A stretch of 64,000 nt of DNA from Paenarthrobacter sp. (GCA_031179305.1 JAPSHX010000013.1:44392-108391); one strand, 5' to 3'; shown: positions 18,301 to 27,540, numbered from the stretch's first letter. Numbers and translations are program-made. The notes: generated by a model from the letters alone, not told the origin.

Positions 18301-18329
18301 TGGACGGTTCTCCCCTACAACCCCGCTGA
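15315..18329 (+). CDS. dnaX: DNA polymerase III subunits gamma and tau
   Basis: The clamp-loader ATPase, 1004 aa from GTG 15315. Walker A is GPRGCGKT at 46-53 and Walker B IIDEAH ends at 132. Zinc ligands are Cys62, Cys65/74, Cys77 and Cys80. The AAA+ and collar domains run to about 390. The rest is a very long Ala/Pro-rich, presumably disordered region with an island at about 530-610 (tau domain III/V-like, LRRAWPDVLQTLTKIKRSTWA) and a conserved C-terminal helix (VFGRAAVERILGGKLIEE). No A-rich slippery site for a -1 frameshift is visible, so a shorter gamma form is not indicated. At over 1000 aa it is longer than most DnaX proteins. Confidence 0.97.
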   Translation: MTVTTALYRRYRPDSFADVIGQEHVTEPLMTALRKNRVNHAYLFSGPRGCGKTTSARILARCLNCAEGPTDTPCGKCPSCVELARGGSGSLDVIEIDAASHGGVDDARDLRERATFAPVRDRYKIFIIDEAHMVTSAGFNALLKIVEEPPEHIKFIFATTEPDKVIGTIRSRTHHYPFRLVPPEPLMQYLELLCQQENVPVAPGVLSLVIRAGGGSVRDTLSVLDQLMAGAGPNGLDYELAVALLGYTHASLLDDIVDAVAAADAATVFRAVDRVIQTGHDPRRFVEDLLERFRDLIIVQAMPESAQAILRGMPADQIARMRNQATNLGAAELSRAADVTNTALTEMTGATSPRLHLELLCARILLPSAEQTERGIAARIDRVERRLNYTGDDGAPAVAAAPPVPTATTPIAPAVPAQAETPAAPAVPATPAVSRQAPAAASAAPEQSASAPEPSPAHPSTDAGSRDAITAPRVSTNDWPVEDRQAAGRSQQAAPSQAAQSQPQPTPAPQQAPASAPQPAAAPVPAPGGTGDVEALRRAWPDVLQTLTKIKRSTWALVEPNAQVAQFDGQVLTLAFTTGGLAGAFGRADHSENLRQAIHKTIGIDCQIVAVAGGNSSASSEPNPKAPTSREAPAAASPMGAPASAGGVSPKATATGVTSAPAETAPTPAPVSAVDSAWGLAPAAAPVASPAPAPAAAPVASPAPAPVPTPAASTPAAPAGPEPSGDYSHPDDDWGPPLDEDAPPLDEEPPADWEPPAGYGHTSSQPAASASAPATPAKTSTTAPPAAAATAPASSTTASEDPWSRAVEQAPGTWVVGTESNVGKKPAQDIEESAPATNTPDYEPAAAQAPAPATASGTYGHPTNAEENPSSSWDVAPASSWPAAQSMPAPATSNAPAAWPSLATQPEEAHGSVATLEEAAPSGSPTGRQSLYQRLTNSPEAQAGRVQAPVRTQSKPESVAEDIPSPEDETIEESRVFGRAAVERILGGKLIEERALDGSPLQPR

Positions 18330-18362
18330 CTCCAGCATTGATTTCAACCTAACGAGGACATT

Positions 18363-18962
18363 GTGTACGAAGGTGCAGTTCAAGAGCTGATTGATGAGCT
18401 CGGCCGGCTTCCCGGGGTGGGTCCCAAATCAGCGCAGCGCCTGGCATTCCACATCCTTGAGGCGGACCCCGAGGACATGAAGCGCCTGGTCACGGCCATC
18501 ACCACGGTGAAGGAACGCGTGAAGTTCTGCAGTGTGTGCTTCAACGTGACCGAGCAGGAAACGTGCAATATTTGCCGCGACCAGCGCCGTGACCCGTCGG
18601 TCATTTGCGTCGTTGAGGAGTCCAAGGACGTCCTGGCCGTCGAGCGTACGCGGTCCTTCCGCGGCCGCTATCACGTGCTGGGCGGTGCCATTAATCCCAT
18701 CGCGGGTATCGGCCCTGAGCAGTTGCGCATCCGTGAGCTCCTCACACGCCTCAATGACGGCGCCATCCAGGAAATCATCATCGCCACGGACCCCAACCTC
18801 GAGGGTGAGGCTACGGCTACGTACCTTGCCCGCATGCTCAAGTCGATCGGAATCACCGTAACGCGACTGGCGTCGGGCCTGCCTGTGGGTGGAGACCTTG
18901 AATACGCCGATGAGGTCACGTTGGGACGCGCGTTCGAGGGCCGGCGAAACGCCTTGCTGTAA
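18363..18962 (+). CDS. recR: Recombination mediator protein RecR
   Basis: 199 residues, the normal length. It contains a helix-hairpin-helix at about 14-30 ([19 protein letters not shown]), a zinc finger formed by Cys56, Cys59, Cys68 and Cys71, and a Toprim domain from about 79. RecR with RecO loads RecA on gapped DNA. GAGG precedes the GTG start. It is 33 bp after dnaX, the usual dnaX-recR pairing, although the small ybaB gene often found between them is absent. Confidence 0.97.
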   Translation: MYEGAVQELIDELGRLPGVGPKSAQRLAFHILEADPEDMKRLVTAITTVKERVKFCSVCFNVTEQETCNICRDQRRDPSVICVVEESKDVLAVERTRSFRGRYHVLGGAINPIAGIGPEQLRIRELLTRLNDGAIQEIIIATDPNLEGEATATYLARMLKSIGITVTRLASGLPVGGDLEYADEVTLGRAFEGRRNALL

Positions 18963-18998
18963 TCTCGCAATCACAACATCAGCCGCGATGGGGGTCCT

Positions 18999-19604
18999 GT
19001 GCGAGAACTTGTCTACTACGTTGCCGTAAGCCTGGATGGTTACATTGCCGGCCCCGGAGGCGAGTTCGATGCCTTCCCAGTCGAAGGCGACCACATGGCT
19101 GCACAGAATCAGCGCTTCCCTGACGCCATTCCTACCGTGATCGCGGACGCCATGGGCATCCAACGGACCGGGACAATGTTCGACACCGTGGTGATGGGTT
19201 GGAATACCTACGCGGTGGGCCTTCCGGCGGGCATGACCAGCCCGTACCAGCACCTCGAACAAGTAGTGTTTTCCCGGACGCGTACCGAGGCGGACATCCC
19301 GGGCGAGCACCCGAATTTGACGCTTACCGATGAAAGCCCCGTAGACGTTGTGCGCCGGTTGAAGTCACAGCCGGGGAAGGCGATTTGGCTCTGTGGCGGC
19401 GGGCAACTCGCAACGCAGCTGGCCGGTGAAATCGACCGGCTTGTGCTCAAACGCAGCCCGCTGCTCTTTGGTGACGGGATCCCGCTCTTCGCGCCCGGGA
19501 CCTACCAGCCCAGCGCCTTCAGCGAGTTGTCCACGACGGCCTTCGGCTCAGGCGTCGTAATTTCCGAGTACGTGCGCCAGCCGGTCACCCGGGCCTCGAA
19601 CTAG
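18999..19604 (+). CDS. Dihydrofolate reductase family protein (RibD C-terminal-like)
   Basis: 201 residues beginning with the characteristic YYVAVSLDGYIAGPGGEFD and carrying a WLCGGGQLATQLAGEIDRL segment, as in the NADPH-binding RibD/DHFR fold. Such stand-alone proteins are reductases of unknown substrate rather than true FolA. The GTG start has a GGGGGT sequence upstream. It lies 36 bp after recR and may be cotranscribed. The 3' end overlaps the convergent membrane-protein gene by 20 nt. Confidence 0.85.
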   Translation: MRELVYYVAVSLDGYIAGPGGEFDAFPVEGDHMAAQNQRFPDAIPTVIADAMGIQRTGTMFDTVVMGWNTYAVGLPAGMTSPYQHLEQVVFSRTRTEADIPGEHPNLTLTDESPVDVVRRLKSQPGKAIWLCGGGQLATQLAGEIDRLVLKRSPLLFGDGIPLFAPGTYQPSAFSELSTTAFGSGVVISEYVRQPVTRASN

Positions 19605-20679
19605 CCGCCGCCCGCCGGGCGGCCTGCCAGCGTCCCGCAACCAGCACCAGCGCGGCCAGCAGCCCCTGCAGTGCCAAACCGGTCAGAGCGACGGGGATCG
19701 AAGGCGCAAGGCCAGCACTTGATTCCCCGCCGAGGCACGGGACTTCGCGTGAGGGACCGTCGGCAGACCATTGCAGTCCGGATAACATCCATCCAACCGG
19801 GTTGTCCGCTGCTGCTAGTTCAGCGCCCACGCTTCCCAGGAGCAGGACAGGGTTGGACGTGGCCAGCCAGGCAATCCGATCCGTGTGCGCCACCTCAACG
19901 GGACGAAGGCTGCCTACGCATTCGTACGCTATAACTCTTCCGGACTCGTCGCGCTCGACGTTGACGGGCACCGACACCTGGACTGTTCCCGCGGTCGCGG
20001 GAATCAGCAGGAGCGTGACCACCACGTTGCCAATGCACAAGAAAGCCACCAGTACCACAGCCAAAGCCGCACCAGGAGCTGCCTTGGCGAAGCATCTCCG
20101 CGAACCGACACCGATCAGTCCAAACAGCGCTACTTCAAGAACAATGACGACGACGGCGGCACCGGCCAGCGCCATTGGCCCGCCGAACCTGAGGCCCACC
20201 AGGAGCAAAGCACCGCATCCCGTCGCAGCCAACGCCACGCCCCTCATGGCTCCTGACAGCAGCAGAACAGGGATGCTTCCCTTCGAATTCCGGAAGCCCC
20301 AAGCAGCACCCAGCATGGCAGCTGCCAGTGCGAGGAATGGCGCCATCAGCAGATACACGGCGCCCGCAACCTCGGTCTCGAACCAGCCGTTGGCCTCTCC
20401 CCAAATAATGAGTGCGGCGGCCATCCCCCACGCGAGCGCAATCCCCAGTGCGCAAGCCAACCAGAACCACCAAGATGTGAAAGATTTCCGGGTGTTCCGC
20501 CACGCCTCGTCAACAGCAGTTGCGACGTGGGCACCGGGATGGGTTCGCGAATACGAACCAGTCCGCGGAGCTTCATCCATCCGCCCTTGATCATCGATTA
20601 TCCCGCCGCCGATAACCTCATATTCGGGCTCATTCCATCCCGGGACCGAACCGCCAGGATGGTCAGGAACGTCGGCCAT
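19585..20679 (-). CDS. Multi-pass membrane protein of unknown function
   Basis: 364 residues: a polar N-terminus of about 65 residues, then about seven hydrophobic segments between 68 and 240 and one near 335-355, separated by a loop of about 100 residues that is probably outside. That loop contains two cysteines (YECVGS, VPCLGG) which could pair. I recognise no family. It shares a short divergent region with the DUF427 gene. Confidence 0.7.
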   Translation of the reverse strand: MADVPDHPGGSVPGWNEPEYEVIGGGIIDDQGRMDEAPRTGSYSRTHPGAHVATAVDEAWRNTRKSFTSWWFWLACALGIALAWGMAAALIIWGEANGWFETEVAGAVYLLMAPFLALAAAMLGAAWGFRNSKGSIPVLLLSGAMRGVALAATGCGALLLVGLRFGGPMALAGAAVVVIVLEVALFGLIGVGSRRCFAKAAPGAALAVVLVAFLCIGNVVVTLLLIPATAGTVQVSVPVNVERDESGRVIAYECVGSLRPVEVAHTDRIAWLATSNPVLLLGSVGAELAAADNPVGWMLSGLQWSADGPSREVPCLGGESSAGLAPSIPVALTGLALQGLLAALVLVAGRWQAARRAAASSRPG

Positions 20680-20785
20680 CGCCTCTCGCTAACATCATCA
20701 TGAGTTGGATGGTACGCCGGGCAAGCCACCACCGATACGCCGAGACTTCAAGGCGAGATCCCAGCTGATCGTGCCACCATGGCTC

Positions 20786-21304
20786 ATGGTCTCCAGCAAC
20801 AGCATTTTTCGGCGCCCCCATCCCATCAAACCGGGCCCCGGTCAGGAATCGGTGTGGGACTACCCACGTCCGCCGAGGATCGAAGCACGTTCGGATCGGA
20901 TTGTGGTGCGGCTTGGCGGTCAGGTGATCGTGGATACCACAGACGCTATGCGAGTCCTGGAGACAAGTCATCCGCCTGTCTACTACCTGCCGTTGGATGC
21001 CTTCCGGAGTGGTGTGCTGGTCCCTGTTGGGGGCACCACTTTCTGCGAGTTCAAGGGAGAAGCAAGCTATTTCGACGTCGTAGCCGGCGGCGTCGCCGTA
21101 TCCCGTGGCGGATGGACCTACACCACACCAGCCCGGGGGTTCGAGGCCCTCAGCAGCCGGGCTGCCCTGTACCCGGAGCATATGGATTCCTGCGAGATCG
21201 ACGGCGAGCAGGTGGCCTTCCAGGAAGGAAACTTCTACGGCGGCTGGATCACACGGCAGATCGTCGGCCCGTTCAAGGGTGGCCCGGGCACAGCCGGGTG
21301 GTAG
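20786..21304 (+). CDS. DUF427 domain-containing protein
   Basis: About 172 residues. The DUF427 core is RIVVRLGGQVIVDTTDAMRV, the YYLPLDAFRSGVL segment and FCEFKGEASYF, followed by the Trp-Thr-Tyr and Pro-Glu-His segments. The fold is a small beta-tent with no assigned function. ATG 20786 is preferred; TTG 20705 would add 27 unconserved residues. It precedes aspartate kinase by 141 bp. Confidence 0.78.
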   Translation: MVSSNSIFRRPHPIKPGPGQESVWDYPRPPRIEARSDRIVVRLGGQVIVDTTDAMRVLETSHPPVYYLPLDAFRSGVLVPVGGTTFCEFKGEASYFDVVAGGVAVSRGGWTYTTPARGFEALSSRAALYPEHMDSCEIDGEQVAFQEGNFYGGWITRQIVGPFKGGPGTAGW

Positions 21305-21445
21305 TGGCGCGTGGCCGCCATGTGGTCACAATTCCTACCAGCCCTGCACGCGGCGATAAACTGGGCAAATAAGCTACGCAGGCGTGCTCCAATTTGGATC
21401 CAGCATGCCGCGTTCGAACCCTATTGATGCAGTGAGGGTGCGCGC

Positions 21446-22792
21446 ATGACTATGCCCACTACCGAAGTGAAAATCGAAGAGCTCTCCAACGAGGCTGCCA
21501 TTACCAAGCAGCTGATCGTTCAAAAGTTCGGCGGTTCCTCGGTTGCCGATGCTGATGGCATCAAGCGGGTCGCTCAGCGCGTCGTGGATGCGCAGAAGGC
21601 CGGCAACGAGGTTGTGGTTGTTGTCTCCGCAATGGGCGACACCACGGACGAACTCCTGGATCTCGCAAGCCAGGTCACGGACTCCGCCCCCGCCCGCGAA
21701 ATGGACATGCTTTTGTCCGCAGGCGAGCGAATTTCCATGGCCCTGCTCGCCATGGCCATTAACAAGTTCGGCGCTTCCGCACAGTCCTTCACCGGTTCCC
21801 AAGCCGGCATGATTACCGACGGCATCCACGGCAAGGCCCGCATTATCGACGTCGATCCCCACCGGATCCGCACCGCCCTGGACAAGGGACATATCGCGAT
21901 CGTGGCAGGCTTCCAGGGCATGAGCCGCAGCACTAACGAGATCACCACCTTGGGCCGCGGTGGCTCAGACACTACCGCTGTTGCCTTGGCCGCCGCTCTG
22001 GAGGCTGACGTCTGCGAAATTTACACAGACGTGGACGGCATCTACACGGCTGATCCCCGCGTTGTGGGCTCCGCGCAGAAGATCGACCGTATCTCCAGCG
22101 AAGAAATGCTGGAATTGGCCGCGTCCGGTGCCAAGATCCTGCACTTGCGGTGCGTGGAATACGCGCGCCGTTTCGGTGTGCCCCTGCACGTCCGCTCGTC
22201 ATTTAGCCAGAACGAAGGCACCTGGGTCATCCCGGGCGCCGACGAAAAGTTCACGATTCAAGAGGGAGTTGCCTTGGAGCAGCCAATCATCTCCGGCGTT
22301 GCACACGACCGGTCCGAAGCCAAGGTCACCGTTGTAGGCGTACCGGACATCCCCGGCAAGGCTGCGGCGATCTTCCAGGTGATCGCAGACGCGCACTCGA
22401 ACATCGACATGATCGTCCAGAACGTTTCCACCCACGGCACCGGCCGCACGGACATTTCGTTCACCCTGCCCATCGTCGAAGGCGCGGACGCCCTTGCGGC
22501 CCTGCGTGCAGCCGAGGGCCAGATCGGCTTCGAGAGCATCGAATACAACGAGCACGTAGGCAAGCTCTCCCTCATTGGCGCCGGCATGCGTTCGCACCCC
22601 GGCGTTTCGGCAACGTTCTTCAAGGCCCTCTCCGACGCCGGCATCAACATCGACATGATTTCCACCTCGGAAATCCGCATCTCCGTTGTCACCAGCGCTG
22701 ACGCCCTGGACGACGCGGTACGCGCCATCCACAATGCGTTCGAGCTCGACGGCGACGCTGAGGCCACCGTCTACGGCGGCACCGGCCGCTAG
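21446..22792 (+). CDS. lysC: Aspartate kinase
   Basis: Phosphorylates aspartate to start lysine, threonine and methionine synthesis. 448 aa: the kinase domain has [12 protein letters not shown] from residue 27 and [13 protein letters not shown] near 172. Two ACT domains follow (from about 280 and 360) for feedback control, with ISEIRISV-like contacts written as [10 protein letters not shown]. There are about 22 residues before the conserved VQKFGG start, more than in Corynebacterium LysC, with no alternative ATG between. Aspartate-semialdehyde dehydrogenase, often next, is not here: a terminator and a convergent TetR gene follow. Confidence 0.97.
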   Translation: MTMPTTEVKIEELSNEAAITKQLIVQKFGGSSVADADGIKRVAQRVVDAQKAGNEVVVVVSAMGDTTDELLDLASQVTDSAPAREMDMLLSAGERISMALLAMAINKFGASAQSFTGSQAGMITDGIHGKARIIDVDPHRIRTALDKGHIAIVAGFQGMSRSTNEITTLGRGGSDTTAVALAAALEADVCEIYTDVDGIYTADPRVVGSAQKIDRISSEEMLELAASGAKILHLRCVEYARRFGVPLHVRSSFSQNEGTWVIPGADEKFTIQEGVALEQPIISGVAHDRSEAKVTVVGVPDIPGKAAAIFQVIADAHSNIDMIVQNVSTHGTGRTDISFTLPIVEGADALAALRAAEGQIGFESIEYNEHVGKLSLIGAGMRSHPGVSATFFKALSDAGINIDMISTSEIRISVVTSADALDDAVRAIHNAFELDGDAEATVYGGTGR

Positions 22793-22819
22793 GGTCACTC
22801 CGGGCGACGCCCCAAGTAA

Positions 22820-22867
22820 GTAGCAGATAAGGCCGTTCTGAGAGCTCAGAACGGCCTTATCTGCTAC
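22820..22867. terminator. Bidirectional terminator, perfect 23-bp stem
   Basis: Arms GTAGCAGATAAGGCCGTTCT-GAG and its exact complement are separated by 2 nt (AG). It lies between the convergent lysC and TetR genes, and the TetR stop codon (22864-22866) is inside the right arm. The AT-rich part of the stem provides U-containing tails in both directions. Confidence 0.85.
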
Positions 22868-23460
22868 CTAGTTGGGTGAGCTGGCGCCAGGAGGACTTCC
22901 ACCAGTTGGGTCAGCCCCTCTGCCATATCCACGGATTTGTCGTAGAGCCACTGCAACTGCAAACCATCGAAGGCAGCCACCACCAGCCTCGCGAGTGCTT
23001 CGGGCCCGACGTCGGTCCGTACCTCGCCTGCCTTCTGTCGCCGCTCGATGTCCACGGCGACGTCCCGCACTACGGTCTCGTAGCGGTCCTTGAAGTAGGC
23101 GTGCGAGGCATGCCCGGGATCGTTGGCCGTGGCGGAGGCCACCGCGTAAAGCGTGGTCAGGCCGGGCTCGTTGCGGTTCCGCTCAGCGATGCCGGGCATC
23201 AGGCTCAAGCCCACCTCGGACTCGCCACCACCTGCGAGTGACCGGCGATCCCTTTCCGCCAGGACTGCAGTCAGTAGTTCCTGCTTGCCCTTGAAATAGT
23301 GGAACAGGGTGGCTTCCTTGACGCCCACCAGCTCGGCGACGCGCTTGAGGGCAGTGCCTTCAAAGCCCTCCGTGGCGAAAACGTCAGTAGCTGTCTGGAT
23401 GATTTGTTCGCGGCGTTCGGCGCCCTTGGCATACTGGCCGCGGGCCCTGGGTGGTGACAT
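22864..23460 (-). CDS. TetR/AcrR-family regulator of the glucoside locus
   Basis: 198 residues. The N-terminal HTH is GFEGTALKRVAELVGVKEATLFHYF at about 33-57, written FEGTALKRVAELVGVKEATL in the centre, and the C-terminal ligand domain is unassigned. It is divergent from the MFS transporter and beta-glucosidase genes with a 135-bp shared region, so it is probably their repressor. Its stop codon lies inside the terminator shared with lysC. Confidence 0.88.
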   Translation of the reverse strand: MSPPRARGQYAKGAERREQIIQTATDVFATEGFEGTALKRVAELVGVKEATLFHYFKGKQELLTAVLAERDRRSLAGGGESEVGLSLMPGIAERNRNEPGLTTLYAVASATANDPGHASHAYFKDRYETVVRDVAVDIERRQKAGEVRTDVGPEALARLVVAAFDGLQLQWLYDKSVDMAEGLTQLVEVLLAPAHPTR

Positions 23461-23518
23461 CCGTTCAGTCTATTTGAAGGTTCAAAAATCGAGTATCACC
23501 GACTTTTTTGCTGAAAAC

Positions 23519-23531
23519 CTAGTCATACTAG
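23519..23531. promoter_or_regulatory. Candidate TetR operator
   Basis: CTAGT-CAT-ACTAG, a perfect 5-bp dyad in an AT-rich part of the TetR/MFS divergent region, where the promoters should lie. Assignment rests on symmetry and position. Confidence 0.4.
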
Positions 23532-23595
23532 ATTTTTGTCGCTAGAGTCTTCCTTCGAGACCCAACGGTGGGTCGCCCGTTCATCAGGAGGCAAT

Positions 23596-24870
23596 GTGGC
23601 CCTCAATCTCAATCAGCAAGTAGCAGGCGCGGAAACCGCCAACTCCGAAACCGAAGCACCCCAGGCTGCGTCCCGCGCCTACGTCATCGGCATGCCCATC
23701 GCGAGCGCCGGCCTCTGGATGGCCGTCCTGGCCCCCGCACTGGTAGTCCTGGCCATCAAGATTTCGGAGATCACCACTCCGGATACACGCGCCGGAGCAC
23801 TCAGCCTCGTGGCAGGTGTTGGAGCAGCCGTCGCTTTGCTCGCCAATCCGTTCTTTGGCCGACTCAGCGACCGCACCACGTCCCGGTTCGGCATGCGCAA
23901 ACCGTGGATTGTCGGCGGATCACTCCTCGGACTTGCAGCACTCTTCCTGCTGGGTTCGGCCACGGACGTCGGAGTGGTTCTGATTGCCTGGGTTGTAGCA
24001 CAGCTGGGCTTCAACGCCGCCCTGGCCGCCTTGGTTGCAACCCTTCCCGACCAAGCCGCCCCAACGGAGCGCGGACGCCTATCCGGCCTCATCGGCATGA
24101 CGTTGCCCATTGGCCTGGTGGCAGCCGCTTTTTTCGCGCAGATGTTCGAAACCGCCTTGCAGATGGCGGTAGTCCCGGGGATCGTCGGCACGGCGATAGC
24201 CATTGCCTTTGCCTTCACCTTCAAGGACCGCGTCCTCACGGAGAAACCGGCACCGCTGAACTTCAAGGAGATCCTGGGTTCCTTCTACTTCAACCCCAAG
24301 GATTACCCGGGCCTGGGCTGGGCTTGGGTCACCAAATTCCTGGTCTACGTGGGCTACTGTGCCGGCCTTCTCTACCTGCCGTACTTCTTCACGGACCACC
24401 TTCGCGTCGCCGAAACGCAGGTCACCAGCTTGGTGTTCCAAGCAACCCTGGTGAGCTCAGCCGGCACTGTGATCACCAGCCTTGCAGGTGGCTGGATCAG
24501 CGACCGCCTTGGCAAGCGTAAGAGCATGGTCATCATCTCCGCCCTGATCATGATGGGCGGCTTGGTGGTCATCGCTACCAGCACCAACACCGGTCAGGTG
24601 CTGGTGGGCCAAGGGATCCTGGGCTTGGGCCTTGGCGTCTTCAGCGCCGTGGACGTAGCCCTCATCACTGACCTGCTACCCAGCGACCAGTCAGAGAATG
24701 CCAAAACCTTCGGTGTCTTCAACATCGCCCAAGCCCTCCCCCAATCCCTGGTGCCTGCTATCGCCTTCCCAGTCATCGCCTTGGGTGGCTACCCCGCCCT
24801 GTTCCTCGGTGGTGCCGTTGTCGGCATCATCGGAGCCATCCTCGTCACACGTATCAAAGGAGTCAAGTAA
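23596..24870 (+). CDS. MFS sugar transporter (SLC45/GPH-like), probable glucoside importer
   Basis: About 424 residues and 12 hydrophobic segments. The RLSDRTTSRFGMRKPWIVGG loop fits the sucrose/oligosaccharide-transporting MFS group (SLC45/GPH-like). GTG 23596 is chosen because AGGAGG at 23586-23591 lies just upstream; the frame to TTG 23536 would cover the promoter. The next gene is a signal-less beta-glucosidase translated 1 nt after this stop, so import of an intact beta-glucoside followed by cytoplasmic hydrolysis is the simplest reading. Confidence 0.85.
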   Translation: MALNLNQQVAGAETANSETEAPQAASRAYVIGMPIASAGLWMAVLAPALVVLAIKISEITTPDTRAGALSLVAGVGAAVALLANPFFGRLSDRTTSRFGMRKPWIVGGSLLGLAALFLLGSATDVGVVLIAWVVAQLGFNAALAALVATLPDQAAPTERGRLSGLIGMTLPIGLVAAAFFAQMFETALQMAVVPGIVGTAIAIAFAFTFKDRVLTEKPAPLNFKEILGSFYFNPKDYPGLGWAWVTKFLVYVGYCAGLLYLPYFFTDHLRVAETQVTSLVFQATLVSSAGTVITSLAGGWISDRLGKRKSMVIISALIMMGGLVVIATSTNTGQVLVGQGILGLGLGVFSAVDVALITDLLPSDQSENAKTFGVFNIAQALPQSLVPAIAFPVIALGGYPALFLGGAVVGIIGAILVTRIKGVK

Positions 24871-27366
24871 ATGAATCCCACCCTGTCAACCGCCGTTACG
24901 GCCCCACAAGCAGGAGCTAAGGATGCGGAAGCAAGGATCGTCGAACTGGCCCGGAGCCTGACGCTTGAGCAGCAGGTCCAACTGCTGACCGGCGCGGACG
25001 TTTGGTCCACGCATGCCATCCCGGAGATCGGCCTGTCCCGCGTGGTCATGTCCGACGGTCCGGCCGGGGTTCGCGGTGAAGACTTTGATGAGCGACACGA
25101 CTCAGTCTCCTTGCCGTCGTCGTCGGCTTTGTCCGCGACGTGGAGCGTCGAAACGGCGCGCCGGTACGGGCAGGTCCTGGGCCAAGAAGCCCGCCGCAAG
25201 GGCGTCCACGCCGTCCTGGGCCCCACCATCAACCTGCACCGCTCCCCGCTGGGCGGCCGCCACTTCGAGTGCATGAGCGAGGACCCGCGGCTCACCGCAA
25301 CCATGGCCGCCGGGTATGTTGCCGGCGTCCAGTCCATGGGCGTTGGCGCGACCCCCAAGCACTATCTTGCCAACGAAGCCGAAACCGAGCGTTTCACCGC
25401 GGACTCCGTGGTGGACGAACGCCCCCTCCGTGAGCTCTACCTGGCAGCCTTCGAGGACGCCATCACCGAGGCCCGTGCCTGGCTGGTGATGAGCTCATAC
25501 AACTCCATCAACGGCACAACCGCCAGCGAGAACAAGCTCCTTGAAACGCCACTGTCCACCGAATGGGGCTTCGACGGCGTCGTCGTTTCCGACTGGACGG
25601 GCGTCCGCTCGGTGCAAGCCGCCAACGCCCACCAGGACTTGGAAATGCCGGGTCCGGCAGGCCACTGGGGACCCAAGCTGCTGGCTGCAGTCAACGATGG
25701 CCGCGTGAGCAAGGACGCGATCCTGGAGAAGGTCACCCGGATCCTGCGCTTGGCCGCCCGCGTGGGTTCGCTGGAAGGTTTCGAACCCGCAGTGACCCAG
25801 CTCCCCACAGAACTGAACGGGGCCGCCGTCGCGCGTGAAGTTGCAGTCCGCGGCGCGGTGCTGGTCCGCAACAACGGCATCCTTCCGCTGGACGCCAGGG
25901 CGCTGAGCCGTGTGGCTGTGATCGGCCACAACGCCGACGAAGCCCGCACCCAGGGCGGCGGCAGCGCCACCGTTATGCCCAAGTACACCGTCTCGCCCCT
26001 GGAGGGCCTGCGAAAGGCACTGCCCGACGACGTTACCGTCACCTACGCGCGTGGCGCCAAAGTAGCCGAGGGCATCCAGCCGTTCCCCCGCGCGTCGCTC
26101 CATAATCCCGTCTCCAATGTCCCCGGAATCCGCGTGACCTTCCTGGCGGAAGATGGCACGGAAATCTCCGGCGAAGACCGCCTGGCCTCGCATCTGATCT
26201 GGTTTGGCATCGGAATTCCCGACGGCGCAGCCTCCATCCGCATGGAAACGGACTGGAGAGCCGAAACAGAAGGCGTCCACCACCTTGGCATTGGCACCGT
26301 AGGCCGCATCCGTTTCTCCCTGGATGGAGAGGAAGCCTTCAACAGCGAACTTGAGGACGACACCGAAGTTCTGGGTGCTGCCCTGTTCGATCCTCCCAAG
26401 ACCGTCCACGCCATCCACACCGCCGCCGGGCAGACTGTGCGGGTTGAGGCCGAATACCAACTGCCCAAAGAGCAGATCATTCCGTTCACGGCCATCCTGC
26501 TGGGTGAGGAGACGGTGGTCGCGGACCCGCAAGCTGAAATTGACGCCGCAATGGAAGCTGCCCGGAACTCCGACGTAGCAGTGGTGGTTGTGGGCACCAA
26601 CGCCGCCATCGAATCCGAAGGCTTCGACCGCAAGGACCTTAACCTGCCCGGCTACCAAGACCAGCTCGTGGAAGCTGTAGCCGCGGCCAACCCCCGCACA
26701 GTGGTTGTGGTGAACTCCGGGTCGCCGGTCCTCATGCCGTGGCTCAACAAGGTAAGCGCAGTACTGCTGGGCTGGTTCGGCGGCCAGGAATTCGGCAACG
26801 CGATCGCCGACATCCTGCTCGGCGCGGAAGAACCCGGCGGACGCCTCCCCACCACCTGGCCCGCAGCTCTGGAAGACGTTCCTGTCCTGAACACCGCACC
26901 CGTTGACGGCAAGGTGGTCTACTCCGAGGGAATCCACATCGGCTACCGCGCGTGGCTCAAGCAGGAAGCCGAAGGCGGCGCCGCCCCCGCACTCCCGTTC
27001 GGTTATGGGCTTGGCTACACGACGTTCGAACTCGGCACCGCCCACGCGCCGCAGGTGGTCGCCGTCGGCAACGATGTTGTGGTGCACGTACCAGTACGCA
27101 ACGCCGGCACACGCACGGGGCGGGAAGTAGTCCAGGTCTACTTGGACCGCACCGATTCCGCCGTGGAGCGGCCCGTTCGCTGGCTCGCCGGCTACGCCGG
27201 GACACACCTTGCCCCCAACGGAACCGAGAGCGTGGAAATACGCATCCCCGCCAAGGCGTTTGCATATTACGACGGCGGCTGGCAGTTTGAGCAGGGCAGG
27301 TTCCGCCTGTTGGTGGGTCGCCACTCAGCGGACGACTTTCAAGCCCTGGAGATCGAAGTCCGGTAA
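24871..27366 (+). CDS. Beta-glucosidase, glycoside hydrolase family 3 with PA14 insertion
   Basis: 831 residues without a signal peptide. The GH3 N-domain contains MSDGPAGVRG near 60, KHYLANEAETER near 164 and the nucleophile Asp241 in GFDGVVVSDW. The C-domain starts near 320. A PA14 carbohydrate-binding insertion occupies about 400-550, and a fibronectin III-like domain ends the protein. PA14-containing GH3 enzymes commonly cleave short beta-gluco-oligosaccharides or aryl glucosides. AAAGGAG lies 8 nt before the ATG, which directly follows the transporter stop codon, so the two are coupled and probably under TetR control. Confidence 0.93.
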   Translation: MNPTLSTAVTAPQAGAKDAEARIVELARSLTLEQQVQLLTGADVWSTHAIPEIGLSRVVMSDGPAGVRGEDFDERHDSVSLPSSSALSATWSVETARRYGQVLGQEARRKGVHAVLGPTINLHRSPLGGRHFECMSEDPRLTATMAAGYVAGVQSMGVGATPKHYLANEAETERFTADSVVDERPLRELYLAAFEDAITEARAWLVMSSYNSINGTTASENKLLETPLSTEWGFDGVVVSDWTGVRSVQAANAHQDLEMPGPAGHWGPKLLAAVNDGRVSKDAILEKVTRILRLAARVGSLEGFEPAVTQLPTELNGAAVAREVAVRGAVLVRNNGILPLDARALSRVAVIGHNADEARTQGGGSATVMPKYTVSPLEGLRKALPDDVTVTYARGAKVAEGIQPFPRASLHNPVSNVPGIRVTFLAEDGTEISGEDRLASHLIWFGIGIPDGAASIRMETDWRAETEGVHHLGIGTVGRIRFSLDGEEAFNSELEDDTEVLGAALFDPPKTVHAIHTAAGQTVRVEAEYQLPKEQIIPFTAILLGEETVVADPQAEIDAAMEAARNSDVAVVVVGTNAAIESEGFDRKDLNLPGYQDQLVEAVAAANPRTVVVVNSGSPVLMPWLNKVSAVLLGWFGGQEFGNAIADILLGAEEPGGRLPTTWPAALEDVPVLNTAPVDGKVVYSEGIHIGYRAWLKQEAEGGAAPALPFGYGLGYTTFELGTAHAPQVVAVGNDVVVHVPVRNAGTRTGREVVQVYLDRTDSAVERPVRWLAGYAGTHLAPNGTESVEIRIPAKAFAYYDGGWQFEQGRFRLLVGRHSADDFQALEIEVR

Positions 27367-27540
27367 TCACATGGAACTTCGGTAATATATGAGCGAAATC
27401 ACGCTGGGTGGAGGGTTATTTTGCCCTTTCCCCACGTGGTTTTCGCCACAAGCCGGAGAACTGGGGTATGGTATGGAATTTTCGTGGCATGCTGTACGTT
27501 GCATACCCGGTAACCCCCTAACACGAAGAGGCATTAAAAA

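Noticed and set aside
15315..18329. Programmed -1 frameshift site producing gamma
   Set aside because: No A-AAA-AAG-type heptamer followed by a hairpin was found in the region after the AAA+ domain.
25495..27324. Long minus-strand open frame (about 600 codons) opposite the beta-glucosidase
   Set aside because: It mirrors GH3 codons in a high-GC gene, lacks a ribosome-binding site and has no recognisable domain.
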